Assembly: GCF_019578655.1 (NCBI RefSeq)
Contig: NC_063257.1
Coordinates: 1,488,001-1,552,000 of the forward strand
From: Ricinus communis
Taxonomy: Eukaryota; Streptophyta; Magnoliopsida; Malpighiales; Euphorbiaceae
Reading direction: 5' to 3'
DNA length: 64,000 nucleotides
Shown: positions 37,037 through 48,826 of the stretch, piece after piece
Layout: each line of letters begins with the position of its first letter
How positions within the stretch are numbered: position 1 is the stretch's first letter
Program-made: the position numbers and the translations under genes
The notes under the pieces: model-generated
Database searches by the model: none
The model's input: the letters and a program-made list of their open reading frames with translations, nothing else
What the model was told of the DNA's origin: nothing

Positions 37037-37860
37037 ATTGTCATTATTCGTAATTCAACAATAGATTTTGCGATTACGAAAAGATTTAATATTTTTCATA
37101 AATTTATCAATTTTTTCATAAATTATTAAATTTCATAAAAATTGTCATTTTTTCGCAATCAATTTCACTTACAAAAAATAGTATAATTTGAAAAGAAAAA
37201 AATAAAGATAATTGTCATTTTTCATAATTTAGCAATATGTTTCACGATTACAAAATTTTTTCAATATTTTTTTATGAATTTATCAATTTTTTTATAAATT
37301 ATTAAATTTCGTAAAATTTATCATTTTTTTATAATATTATTCATTTTTTTCGCAATTCGTAACACATAAAAGAAATTAGTATAATTTACGAAAAGATATA
37401 AAGAAGATTGCCATTTTTCATAATTTAGCAATATATTTCATAATTACAAAAAATTTAATATTTTTTATAAATTTATCAATTTTTCATAAATCGTTAAATT
37501 TCATAAAATAATTACTTTTCTACAAAAGTAATCATTCTTTTCATAATATCATTATTTTTTTTACAATTAGTAACACTTATGAAAAATTAGTATAATTTGT
37601 TAAAAAATATGTAGAAGATTGTCATCTTTTATAATTTAACAATATATTTCGCGATTACAAAAAATTCAATATTATTTTTATAAATTTATTAATTTTTTTC
37701 GTAAATCATTAAATTTCATAAAATAATTATTTTTTCATAATATCATTTATTTTTATAGTTAGTAATATTTATGAAAAATTAGTATAATTTGTAAGAAAAT
37801 ATAAAAATATTATCATTTTTTATAAAATATTACTTATTTTTGTAATTATAAAATTGTGGA
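37037..37860. repeat. AT-rich degenerate tandem array
   Basis: A unit of roughly 175-210 bp repeats at least four times. Anchors are ATTGTCATTATTCG (37037), ATTGTCATTTTTCATAATTT (37211), ATTGCCATTTTTCATAATTT (37407), ATTGTCATCTTTTATAATTT (37618) and ATTATCATTTTTTATAA (37809). Each is followed by AGCAATAT-TTTC.CGATTAC and AAATTTATCAATTTTTT. It is non-coding and behaves like a diverged minisatellite. Confidence 0.8.
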
Positions 37861-38525
37861 GAGTTGATCAAATTTCTAATCATTTTTACTTATAAAATTT
37901 GAAAGATAAAATTTAAACTAATTAAGAAGTAATGATATTTAAAATAAAATTAAAATTATTTTTTCTTAAATAAAGTAATCCAATAAAGCACCAAATAAAT
38001 AAATATTATAGTAAACCATTACCACCGCCGTTACAGTCATAAACCGCCACCTTTCACTCTATTTCTTTAATTCCTTTTAAAAATATTCTCTCTTTTCTTT
38101 TTTTCATTTTCTCCCCTCTTTTATAAACACTAGAAATTTCCAACATTAAAATCTTGTTCAAGAACAATATGAAACACAACACGTGCTGTTTCGATGGTGA
38201 ATTCGAGGAAACAAATGCAAATCAAATTTTAACTAAAACAATTCTACCTGACCCACTGAAATGAGAAAAGAAAATGATTGTTGCTGCTGAGTCGACATTG
38301 CTGTGAGGTAGAAAGGGATGTCTGGGGCGACGGTTGAGGCACAGTGGGCGATGACAACTGTTGAGGCGACGACGGTGGGCGATGAAGATGATTGTGGCGT
38401 TGACAACAATGACATCGACTATTTTTTGCTGCTGGCATTCATCCTTTCTTGCTCGTCTGTTTTCAACCATTGATTTCTATTTTTGGGGCGATATATTAAC
38501 AACATTTTCGACCTCATATATGAAA

Positions 38526-38585
38526 TCATTCTCATCAATTGGGAAATCATCTTCTTTCAGAAAATGACTCAAATCCATTTCTCAA
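38526..38585 (+). repeat. Direct repeat, right copy
   Basis: Second copy of 36605-36665, from TCATTCTCATCAATTGGG to CAAATCCATTTCTCAA. Confidence 0.55.
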
Positions 38586-40046
38586 CTAATTTTCTAGCCA
38601 CAACATTTATTGGTCCTGAACTGAAGGCGACGGCGGACTCGGGATTTAAATTTAAGGGAATAAACTAAAAAATTTGGGAAGTTTGCTGGGCCAGAAAATT
38701 GAATTCGGAAATATCAAAGATATTATTGTTATAGAAACTCGAAGGAGGAGCTAAAATATGAAAGAAATTTGGGGAGCGGTGGCCGCAGCCCCCCTTGCCT
38801 CCTGTAGTCTGTTCATTCTAAAGATTACATGTTTTGTTTTTTTCTAAAACTGCGATTTTGTTAGGCAATTTAATTCACTGTGCTCTGTTATATTATCCAA
38901 ATTCCGCCGCTGAACCATACAAATACGATCATTGCATCATTAGATTTTTTATGCCATCACAGACAACACTTGTCCCTTTTCATACCATCTGCTTTGCATG
39001 CAGCTCACTTGGCAATACAAGGAATTAACATGGCACTAATGCCTATGACTTTGAAACTGTACCCTTTTACTCTGTCTTGTACCAGACCTTTTTTTTATAT
39101 AATCGCAAAAGAAAGAAAAAGAAAACATTTAAAAACTTACTAATATATTTCAAGGTTTAATAAGATCATGGCGTGCAAAGGATACATCTCGTTTGCATCA
39201 TTAGATTTAGTTTTACTGTCGAGGTTCCTATATCATTTTTTTCAAATATTTCATAGAAAGACCGACGTATCATAAATTACTCGATAAAAATAATTATATT
39301 TTCAATAATCTTATTATTGTGAAAATGTGCATTTATATTCAAACTATCAATTATCAAATTACCATAACCATTTGTACAATGAATATTTATTCTTGTGAAG
39401 AAAAGAATCAGTACCTAATCCACCCATCTGGCGAGACTTCTCAGTTTACAACTACCAGTTTACAACTGCCAGTTTTTTCCCATCCATAAATCCAATCCAT
39501 ATATATATATATATATATATATTTTTAATATAGAATTAAAATGAATATTTTCTAACTATATGAAATAGAATATAATCAAAATATACTCTATTACTATTAT
39601 TCTATTTTATATTTTATATAGTAAAAATTTATATACTAAAAATTATTATAAAAAATCATTATAATATTCATTTAATAGAGTTTTAATAGAGTATTGATAT
39701 GGTATAAATAATTCATATTAGCAGGGAATGAGGCCTCAAGAAAATGCAATTTCAAATTTATTGAAGAAAATAATTGATTTTTCAAAGATTTGGGCTTAAT
39801 TTATTTGGAAAATTCATCTGTATTCATGTCTGGAAAATATGTGGGTTAATTGAACAGGTTAATACCTAAGTATCTAAATTGGTATATATAGTATTAGTTT
39901 TTAGAGAAATTCTTATCTATAACATGGATATAGATCACAGAAAATGATATATATATATATATATATATTAAAAGATCATGGTTAACTTGATTTCATTGTA
40001 TTTATAGGTACCCATTCTGCTTTGTCATTAACCCTTAGATCAAGAA

Positions 40047-41843
40047 ATGGCACTTCTGTTCTTCCTCCTACTATTCCCAATTCTCCTCTTGTTTCTTCTC
40101 AAAAAACACAGAGCCACCCCGCATCTACCGCCTGGTCCTAAAGGCTTTCCCTTTATAGGAAACCTACTTCAACTTGATAACTCCAACATTCAAAAACATC
40201 TATGGCAGCTTTCCAAAAAATATGGCCCTATTATGTCTTTAAGACTAGGTTTCAAGCCAACCCTAATAGTCTCTTCAGCTAAAATGGCAAGAGAAGTATT
40301 GAAAACCCAAGACCTTGAATTTTGTAGCAGGCCAGCTTTAACTGGCCAGCAAAAACTATCTTACAATGGTCTAGACTTGGCTTTTGCACCTTATGATGAT
40401 TATTGGAGGGAAATGAGAAAAATTGGTGTCGTCCATCTTTTTAACTCAAACCGAGTCCAAAGTTTCCGTCCCATTAGAGAAGATGAAGTGTCTCGTATGA
40501 TTCGAAACGTATCGAAATTAGCTTCTGACTCTAAGCCTGTCAACTTGACTGAAGAGATGATGGCTCTCACAAGTGCTGCAATATGTAGAGTTGCTTTTGG
40601 TAAGAGGTATAAGGATGGTGGAAATGAAGCAAAGAGATTGCATCAGCTGCTTAATGAAACTCAGGCCTTGTTTGCAGCTTTTTTCTTTTCAGATTATTTT
40701 CCTTACGTTGGATGGATTGTTGATAAACTATCAGGATTACTCTCAAGACTGGAAACGAATTTCCACGAATTTGATATATTTTATCAAGAACTCATTGATG
40801 AGCACCTTGATCCTGAGAGAGAAATGCCTGAGCATGACAACTTTCTCGATGTTTTACTTCAAATTCAGAAGGATCGTTCTATTAAAATCCAGCTAACCTT
40901 CGATCACATCAAAGCAATTCTCATGGTATGATCTTCGCTTAACTCAAATTTTAATTGTTTTTGGCCTGTAAGTATCATATGCCGACACTTCTATGAGTCC
41001 ACACTTCAATGCAAATATATAACATATAGTACAATAGTAAAATTACGGTGCAATTTGTATTCAATATATTACAACTGGATTTGCATTTATTAATAGATCC
41101 AACAGCATGTTAGATTTTTGTTTAACGTCAAACATTGTTTTTATCCGCAAGGAACTGAATTGCTGATTTTAATGTGTTTTTTACTTTACCTTGTATTCAT
41201 AATTTCATATCTATGCTTATCCTCCATATAGAATATATTTGTTGCCGGAACAGACACAAGCGCTGCTGCTGTGATTTGGGCCTTGAGTTTTCTAATGAAA
41301 AATCCTGAAGCAATGAGAAGAGCTCAAGACGAAATCAGGAAGCTAACTGGAAAAAAGGGTTTTGTAAATGAAGATAATATTCAGCAATTACCTTATCTAA
41401 AGGCTGTGGTGAAAGAGACAATGAGACTACAACCAGCAGTTCCATTACTAGTTCCCAGAGAAACAATTGGTAAGTGCAATTTAGGTGGGTATGATATAAT
41501 TCCGAGTACACTAGTTTATGTGAATGCATGGGCAATTGGAAGAGATACTGAAGTTTGGGAGAAGCCGCTAGAGTTTTGTCCTGAAAGATTCTTGGAAAGT
41601 GATATTGACATGAAAGGACAAGATTATGAATTAATACCATTTGGTGCTGGACGCAGAATTTGTCCTGGTATATACATTGGAGTTGCCAATATAGAGCTTT
41701 CACTTGCTAATCTTCTCTATAAATTTGATTGGAAAATGCCTGACGGAATGAAAAGAGAAGATATAGACACTGATAATGTGTTGGCTGGTATTTCCGTGCA
41801 CAAAAGGGATCATCTTTTGTTGGTGGCTGAGAACTTTATCTGA
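40047..41843 (+). CDS. CYP83-like cytochrome P450-3
   Basis: Intact membrane-anchored P450. Exon 1 is 40047-40925, the intron is 40926-41231 (GT-AG, longer than in its two neighbours but at the same position), and exon 2 is 41232-41843; 496 aa. Visible features are a Leu/Phe-rich anchor at residues 1-18, LPPGPKGFPFIGN, FCSRPALTGQQKLSYNG and YWREMRKIGVVHLF. These are followed by the I-helix AGTDTSAA, KETMRLQPAVPLL, PERF and the haem loop PFGAGRRICPG (Cys at residue 437). Third member of the same-strand cluster. It has diverged from the other two across its length, so it probably came from an older duplication. The reaction is not predictable from sequence; oxidation of a small specialised metabolite is the general expectation for this clade. 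Confidence 0.95.
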
Positions 41844-42394
41844 TAGTATTGAATGAGAATGTAAAAATAATCATCGCTGTATCTTTCCCTGTTCTTTGTT
41901 TTTTTGAAGCACTTCTATCTTTTTAATGTATACTCTCTACCTTAAATAAAAAATAATGATAAGTTTCTGCCTTCAAGTAAAAGTGTAAAATCTCATTATA
42001 TTAACTAATTCTTTAATTTTTAATTAAATAATATTACCATGCTATTTATATAATGTTACGACCCATTTTTCTTTTCCATTGTAATGCAAGGTGGAGTAAG
42101 TGTAGTATGCCATGAACATTATTCCTAGACCTGGAGGCATACAATTTTCACTCAGTCTCCGATTGTTTACGATATTTTGAAATTTTAAAATTATTTAAGA
42201 CCTATTAAGATTTTCTATTTTTGATTTATAATTGATTACGAAAATTTGAAAGATAAATTTAAAATCTTTCTTGGCAATCCACCGCTGACCAACGTAGACC
42301 AGTGACGTCCGAAGATTATCAACGGTAATTGTCAGTAATTAATATACTGATAAATATATATATTTATATTATCTTTATACAAGCTTGTACTTCT
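41844..42394. other. P450-3 3' flank, nothing recognised
   Basis: Contains the likely 3' untranslated region of P450-3 and AT-rich spacer. No coding signal. Confidence 0.5.
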
Positions 42395-42680
42395 CTTTGT
42401 GCAGAGTTACTGGTTTAGAGTTGTCTATTTCAATGGATATTTCAAGGATATCCAGCTGGAAGTGGATGCGTGGTATATGGTTTCTGATGTTCCAAGTTTG
42501 GTTGAGGACGATGGTCATCAACGTATTCTGCTTTATCGTCTCCGACATCTCTGCTGCACATTTGAGGGGCGTATCCAATTCATCATGTTCCAAGAGAAGT
42601 AAACTGCTGTGCGGATTGGATTGCCAAGGACAGTTTCAATCTTCCTGTTGGTTTCCAGTTGAAAGTAACCTAATTTTCCT
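42395..42680 (+). pseudogene. LINE RNase H fragment
   Basis: Small remnant of the RNase H domain found at the end of plant L1 ORF2. Early frame: FKDIQLEVDAWYMVSDV (the catalytic-Asp strand). After a frameshift near 42595, another frame gives the C-terminal hallmark REVNCCADWIAKDSFNLPVGF. Not a gene; the element ends could not be set because the region is cut by the Copia insertion at 42970. Confidence 0.7.
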
Positions 42681-42969
42681 TTTATAAATATGAAAATATT
42701 TTCCATCGATTAATTTTTTTAATGTACCAAATATTAAACAAGATGGGAAAAGTAACCTTAGAACTAAAAGTTTGTTAAAAAGATGAAAGGCTATTGATGC
42801 TGATGCTTATAGTTTCTATGGGCAAGCTGAGGACACAATTGGACTGCCTAGGTCCTGGTGGAAGACAGACTGATCCACTCACATGAAACTGATGATTCAA
42901 ACCAAATCTCAAAGCGCTGAGACCTGTTCATGAAGATTGGACATTTTATATTTTTTTACCTGAAAAATC

Positions 42970-43198
42970 TATTGAGAAAATTGCAGAAATTAGTGCAGTA
43001 ATTTACGGAATGATATTTTAGAATTTTTAGCTAATAAATTAGTGGATATAATTTTGGTAGTTTATTATTGTATAGGAAATCTTTATTTGTACAGATATAG
43101 AAATTATATAGGTAGGATCCTTATCTTTGTATATAAATACAGCTTTGAAGTCAATAAAAGGACCATCTTTTTTTATCCTAGTATTTCTATTTTCTTTA
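42970..43198 (+). repeat. Copia 5' LTR
   Basis: Begins TATTGAGAAAATTGCAG, contains a TATATAAATAC box near 43130-43140, and ends TTTCTTTA beside the primer-binding site. The canonical TG..CA ends have mutated to TA..TA. Confidence 0.93.
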
Positions 43199-43211
43199 TG
43201 GTATCAGAGCC
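43199..43211 (+). other. Copia primer-binding site
   Basis: TGGTATCAGAGCC, complementary to the 3' end of initiator Met-tRNA, directly after the 5' LTR. Confidence 0.9.
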
Positions 43212-43252
43212 ATACCTCCCAAAGACGAAGGAAATTACCTCCCAAAGACGAA

Positions 43253-43556
43253 GGAAATTCTGATTCAGATAAGAAAATTTCTAATTCTTACGCTCTAAGC
43301 CCTAATGACAATCCAGGCAATATAATTACCCAGGTGCAATTGAAGGGAGAAAATTATGAAGAGTGGGCACGGGCAGTGCGGACTGCATTGAGGGCCAAAA
43401 AAAAGGAAATTCTGATTCAGATAAGAAAACTTCCAATTCTTACGCTCTAAGCCCTAATGACAATCCAGGCAATATAATTACCCAGGTGCAATTGAAGGGA
43501 GAAAATTATGAAAAGTGAGCACGGGCAGTGCGGACTGCATTGAGGGCCAAAAAAAA
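43253..43556 (+). repeat. 152-bp tandem duplication in Copia gag
   Basis: Two nearly identical 152-bp units, 43253-43404 and 43405-43556, each running from GGAAATTCTGATTCAG to GAGGGCCAAAAAAAA. 152 is not a multiple of three, so the duplication shifts the gag frame. A smaller 23-bp tandem duplication (ACCTCCCAAAGACGAAGG..) precedes it at 43214-43259. Confidence 0.93.
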
Positions 43557-44340
43557 GTATGGTTTCATTGATAGAACCGTGGAACAACCGGTAGATGATT
43601 CGTCAGAAATTGAAGATTGGTAGACAGTTAATTCCATGCTGGTTTTATGGGTATTTAACACCATTGAATCCTCTTTACGTTCAACTATTTCTCTTGTGGA
43701 CAATGTTGGAGGTTTATGGGAGGACATAAGGCAGCTTCTCAATTGGGAAGAGACCAAGAGTCCAGCAATTGAAATCAGACTTGATAAACTGCAAGCTGGA
43801 GGGACAAACCATAGTCAATTACTATAGACAACTTAAACCATATGGGATGAACTGAATAATTACGACAAAATACCATTGTATAGTTGTGGTGGATGGAAGT
43901 GCAATCTCATAACTAAGCTAGAAAAAAAAAGGAGGAAGAAAGAGTTCATCAATTTTTTATGGGCTTGGATGAAGAACGCTATGGTACTGTCCGTGCTAAT
44001 ATTTTGAGCACAGAGCCATTACCCAATCTAAATAGGGTATATGCAATGGTCGTTCAGCAAGAACGAGTAAGGACAATGTCAAGAACAAGGAAAGAGAAAG
44101 GCAACCCCATGAGCTTTGTAGTTCAGGCTGGTGGACGAAATTCGGGGGGGGGAACAAAACTGCAGTATGCTCACATTGCAATCATGAGGAACACAATTCA
44201 TATACCTGCTTTCAGCTGATAGGGTATCCAGATTGGTGGGAAAATAGACATCGCTCCAGTACTCCAGGACGAGGAAGTGGGCGTAAGCGCAATGGTGGTG
44301 GAGGCCGCGACAGGAGTGGTGTACCATGAGCAAATGTCAC
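43290..44340 (+). pseudogene. Copia gag
   Basis: Fragments of a UBN2/retrotran-gag type capsid protein: VQLKGENYEEWARAVRTALRAKKK, WKVNSML-like and SSLRSTISLVDN blocks, then YGTVRANILSTEPLPNLNRVYAMV and a Gly/Arg-rich tail. Stops (for example 43516-43518 and 43621-43623), the internal 152-bp duplication and several frame changes prevent expression. Confidence 0.85.
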
Positions 44341-44499
44341 TCAAAAATTTGTAATATAAGATGATTACAGAGGAGTCACAGGAACATACAGAAAGGGGAT
44401 TAGTGGGTTAAATGATGAACAATGGAGCACTTTGCTGGGACTTTTGAGTTCGCAAAAGACTGTATCTAATGAAAGATTGATTGGTAAGCAAGAAGTTTT

Positions 44500-45600
44500 A
44501 TCTTAGGTAATAGATTCAGGGGCTTCCTATCATATAACTGGGACAAGGGCCTGCCTGAGAGATATGTCTGACATTGTTCCATGTTCAGTCGGAATGCCAA
44601 ATGGTGAAGCAACTGTGGCACTAAAAGAAGGAATGGTGCATCTTGGAGGATGACTAAAATTGCAACATGTTCTTTCTGTGCCTAATTTAGAATATAACTT
44701 GATCTCTGTTTCATAACTTCTCAATGACTCAAATTTGGTGCTGCAAATCACTAACAAAATTTGTGCTATACAGGACCGAAATACGAGGAGGCTTATTAGA
44801 GCAGGTGAACAACACGAGGGGCTGTATTTTTTGAAGGCAGTGGGTTTGGAAAATGCTTGTAAAGCTTCTGGAGTTTCAGACTTCAATCTTTAGCATAGGA
44901 TAATGGTCATCCGTCGACTAAGGTATTCGAGTTGATTTCAGCAACAAATAAATTTAGTAGAAATAGTGATAATTTAAGTTGTGACGTTTGTTTTAGAGCA
45001 AAACATACTAGAGAGATGTTTTATTCTAGTGACAATAAAGCTAAGAATTGTTTTGATTTAATACATTGTGATTTATGGGGACCTTATAAAGCTTTGGCTT
45101 CTTATAGAGCTGCTTATTTTTTTACTATTGTTGATGATTGTTCTCGTGATGTGTGGATTTATTTGCTGAAAGGAAAACATGAAGTTGCTTGTGTTCTTTA
45201 GAATTTTATTGCTATGGTTAAACGAAAATTTGAGAAGGATGTGAAGACTATTAGGAGTGATAACAGCATTGAATTTGTGTGTCTACGAAACTATTTTGAT
45301 GAAAATGGTATATTGCACCAAACTTCTTATGTAGGAACTACCCAACAGAATGGAAGGGTTGAGAGAAAGCATCATCACATCCTTAATGTGGCGAGAGCTT
45401 TGATGTTTCAGGCACAATTGCTAATTGATTTTTAGAGTGAATGTATTCTTACCGCTGGATACTTAATCAATAGGACACCATCTGCGGTTCTAAAGGGAAA
45501 AACTCCTTATGAAATTCTCTTTGGACAACTTCCTTCCTATAATCATATTAGAACTTTTGGGTGTCTATGTTATGTGCATAGATAACGTAGAGATAAAGAT
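44500..45600 (+). pseudogene. Copia protease and integrase
   Basis: Protease site VIDSGASYHITG near 44508. The GAG-pre-integrase has GHPSTKVFEL near 44905. The zinc-binding region shows CDVCFRAKHTRE. The integrase core shows DLIHCDLWGPYKA, FTIVDDCSRDVWIY, IRSDNSIEF and TQQNGRVERKHHHILN, covering the DDE positions. TAG/TAA codons at 45199-45201, 45433-45435 and 45583-45585 interrupt it. Confidence 0.87.
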
Positions 45601-46089
45601 ATATTTGCCAGTCGAAGTCTTAGTTGCGTTTTTGTGGGGTACCCTTTTGACAAGAAAGGATGGAAAGTGTATGATTTAGAAATTTCTAAGTATCTTGTCT
45701 CAAGGGATGTGGTGTTTGTAGAAATAAATTTCTCATATTCTACAACAATGTTTCCAGGTGAAGATTCCACTAAAAATGCAGATGGAGCTCATGAGCATAA
45801 GGATTGGGAAATTATTGAGGAAGATAGGGAGATATTAGAGAAATCTCCTAAAGGTTGTCCTCCTACTGAGGAAATTACAGAAATCAGTGCAGCTGAAAAT
45901 AGGAAAGAAAATTTAGGAGAGGAGTTACTAGTGGGAGATCAGCTTGGTCGTGGACATATGATTAAACAATCATCCACTCGTCTGAAGGACTATGTGACAA
46001 ATAATGTGCAATTCAGCCCCTTGCAGAATTCACCGCTTCAACCATATTCCTCAGGTATGTCTTATCCCATAGCCGATTTTGTTAGCCAT

Positions 46090-47645
46090 GATCGGTTTTC
46101 TTCACAACATCGGTCCTTCTTGGCAGGCATTACTGCAGGTTCAGAACCAGTTTCTTATAATGAGGCAATGAGAGATGAACAATGGTGTGAAGCTATGAGA
46201 AAGGACATTCAAGTTTTGGAAGATAATGGAACTTGGACGGTTACCCCTTGGGAAGAAAGATATTGGCAGTAAGTGGGTGTACAAAATAAAATATAATTCT
46301 GATGGAAGCATTGAACGTTGCAAGGCTCGATTGGTAATTCTTGGCAATAATCAAAAAGAGGGAATTGACTATCATGAGACTTTTACTCCTACTGCAAAGA
46401 TGGCCACTATATGTACTTTTCTTGTAGTAGCTGCTGCAAAGAACTGTGAACTGCATCAGATGGATGTGCAGAATGCTTTCTTGCATGGAGACTTGAATGA
46501 GGAAGTTTTCATGAAAATGCCACCAAGTTTTATCTCTAAAAATCTTGGGAAAGTGTGTAGACTATAAAGATCTTTGTTGGTTTGCTAAGCTGACAAATTC
46601 TTTAAAGAAGTATGGCTTTCATCAATCTTGCTCAGACTATTCATTATTTGCTTTTCGTAAACAGCATGTGCAAATACATATTATGGTCTATGTAGATGAT
46701 CTCATTATTTTAGGTAATGATGCCACAGTTATGCAACGAGTGAAGAAATATTTGAGCAGTTGTTTTCATATGAAGGACTTAGGACAGTTGAAATATTTTT
46801 TGGGTATAGAGGTAACAAGAAATGCTGAAGAGATTTTTCTTTGTCAGCAAAAACACGCCTTGGATGTCATTTCTGAGGTTGGTTTGCTGGGAGCTAAGCC
46901 AGCGAAAACTCCACTGGAGCATAATCATAAACTTGCTCTTGTTGAAGGGGATGAAGCTAGTGACCCTACTCAATATCGTCGGCTGGTAGGCAGACTGATT
47001 TACTTAACTATTGCACGACCTCAATTGAGCTACTGTATCTATATTCTTGCTCAATTTATGCAGCAACCAAAGAAGGTACATTGGGAAGCTGCATTACGAG
47101 TAGTCTGATATTTGAAGGGCAATCCTAGACAGGGAATCCTTTTGCGGGCCAACTCTAATCTTAAATTGCATGCATACTGTGACTCCAATTGGGCAAGTTT
47201 TCCCTGACAAGATGCTCCTTGACATGTTATTTTATTTGCTTGGGCAGATCACCTGTCTCATGAAAAACTAAGAAACAACAGACTGTTTCTCGCTCCTCTG
47301 CTGAGGCAGAATATCAATCAATAACTACAGCAGCTTCTGAACTTAAGTGGTTAAAGGGTTTGTTGCTATTTCTTGGTGTTGATCATTCTAGTTCCATGCG
47401 CTTGTACTGTGATAGTCAATCAGTTTTACAAATTGCAGCGAATCCTGTATATCATGACCATACGAAACACATCGAAGTTGATTTTCACTTCATTTGTGAG
47501 CTGATATAAAATCGGAATATTGAAACAGCACATGTACGTACGACTCTACAACTTGCTGATATTTTCACTAAAACTTTGGGTACTGATCAATTTCACTTTC
47601 TTCTTAGCAAGTTGGGCATCTCAAATCTTCATGCTCCAATCTGAG
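46090..47645 (+). pseudogene. Copia reverse transcriptase and RNase H
   Basis: The RT begins with EPVSYNEAMRDEQWCEAM, then (frame change near 46250) GSKWVYKIKYNSDGSIERCKARLV, QMDVQNAFLHGDLNEEVFM, a small gap near 46560, and the catalytic MVYVDDLIILGND near 46690 with both aspartates intact. The RNase H continues past stops with SAEAEYQSITTA, LYCDSQSVLQIAANPV and HIEVDFHFICELI up to the purine tract. Domain content is complete; frames are not. Confidence 0.88.
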
Positions 47646-47648
47646 AGG

Positions 47649-47877
47649 TATTAAAGAAATTGCAGAAATTAGTACAGTAATTTATAGAATGATATTTTAG
47701 GATCTTTAGCTAATAAATTAGTAGATGTAATTTTGGTAGTTTACTATTGTATAGGAAATCTTTATTTGTATAGATATAGAAATTATATAGGTAGGATCTT
47801 TATCTTTATATATAAATACACCTTTGAAATCAATAAAAGCACCATCTCTTTTGATCCCAGTATTTCTGTTTTCTTCA
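47649..47877 (+). repeat. Copia 3' LTR
   Basis: Partner of 42970-43198; ends TTTTCTTCA, keeping the canonical CA. Next to target duplication AAATC (47878-47882). Confidence 0.94.
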
Positions 47878-47882
47878 AAATC

Positions 47883-48826
47883 AATTGAGCAAACAACAAA
47901 TAAATGAATGAATGAATAAATAAAAGAGTTCAAGGATAGGTTTTCTCTTGGCGCATGATAACAGGCATATGCTGTCTCGCAAATGGCGAAGAGAAGAGGG
48001 TTGTTCTTGTTTTCTCAAATCTAAACTGAAGGTTTTACAAAAGGTTTATGATGATTTTAAGTCTAATAATGACACTGTAATCATGCTGATAATTACCCTC
48101 GTGGAGAGCAACAAGTTGCATTTCCCGCAAATCCTGCAATCATTAATCTTGATCCTGTGAAATTTACAAGTAGGTGTTGGAGACAGGAAACAGTGTGGAT
48201 CATTTTCAACAAAGTGTGACTGAATTGATAGAGCTTAAGCAAATTGGCTGTTTCTACACGTCGACAGTGAGAAAAATTTATTATTATTGGGAAGATGGCA
48301 AGGACATCTGGCATGTCCATATGTCGATGATATCTCTAACACGACACCGAAAACCTCAAGATTTTCCTAACTAGGTATTATCCCACATTAGATTGTTCTT
48401 TATCACCCATTTTTGGTAGGCATCACGTTCTAAATGAACTAAGTTGATGCCACCAACTTAACTTTTGTCTTTCTGAAAATTTTCATTAATATTAACAATC
48501 AAGTGGCTTGTTAACACAACAAAATAGAAGAGAATACAGTCGAATAAAATGATAAATTTTCATTTTGATAGAAAATAGTACAAGCTACCCCTCGGAACAT
48601 TTCTCGGCTCCCCTAGAAACTCCAAAGAAATCAATGCACTCATCCAGGAAAATGGTTTCCCTCAAAAGAAAGCATAAGGTGGGAAGAGAAGGGAGGATTG
48701 AAAATCTAGTCGAGTACAATTGAAATAATGCAAATCCAGTTGACAATGTATGAAAATGATACAAGACTTTCCCTACAATAGAGAACAAAAAATTTCCGTT
48801 TTCAGTTTGAGAACGTGCGTGCAAGC
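47883..48826. other. Spacer and RCC2-like 3' UTR
   Basis: After a TGAA/TAAA-rich low-complexity run (about 47900-47930) there is a 47940-48380 stretch with several short frames and no family assignment; it may be older element debris continuing the pre-Copia sequence. The last 250 bases before 48827 are probably the 3' untranslated region of the minus-strand RCC2-like gene. Confidence 0.45.

Larger units (their letters stand above)
35568..40046. other. Intergenic between P450-2 and P450-3
   Basis: No supported gene. Contains a GCGACGA dispersed repeat (36235-36485), a pair of direct repeats (36605-36665 and 38526-38585), an AT-rich tandem array (about 37037-37860) and TA tracts near 39497 and 39948. 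A GC-richer island at 38165-38800 has overlapping short frames in several frames on both strands, none with a recognisable family. Confidence 0.5.
42965..47882 (+). mobile_element. Copia retrotransposon (plus) with both LTRs
   Basis: Complete but dead element. LTRs of 229 bp lie at 42970-43198 and 47649-47877, and a perfect AAATC target duplication at 42965-42969 and 47878-47882. The primer-binding site follows the 5' LTR directly and a GAGAGG purine stretch precedes the 3' LTR. By eye the LTRs differ at about 22 of 229 positions, mostly transitions, so the insertion is old. The Copia domain order (gag, protease, integrase, RT, RNase H) is recognisable, but stops and frame changes occur throughout. 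Confidence 0.95.

Noticed and set aside
38165..38800. GC-richer island with several overlapping short frames
   Set aside because: Frames on both strands overlap and none shows a family signature; GC content alone opens frames.
47940..48380. Possible gene or LINE piece after the plus-strand Copia element
   Set aside because: Short frames in shifting phase with no motif I could place; left as unassigned spacer.
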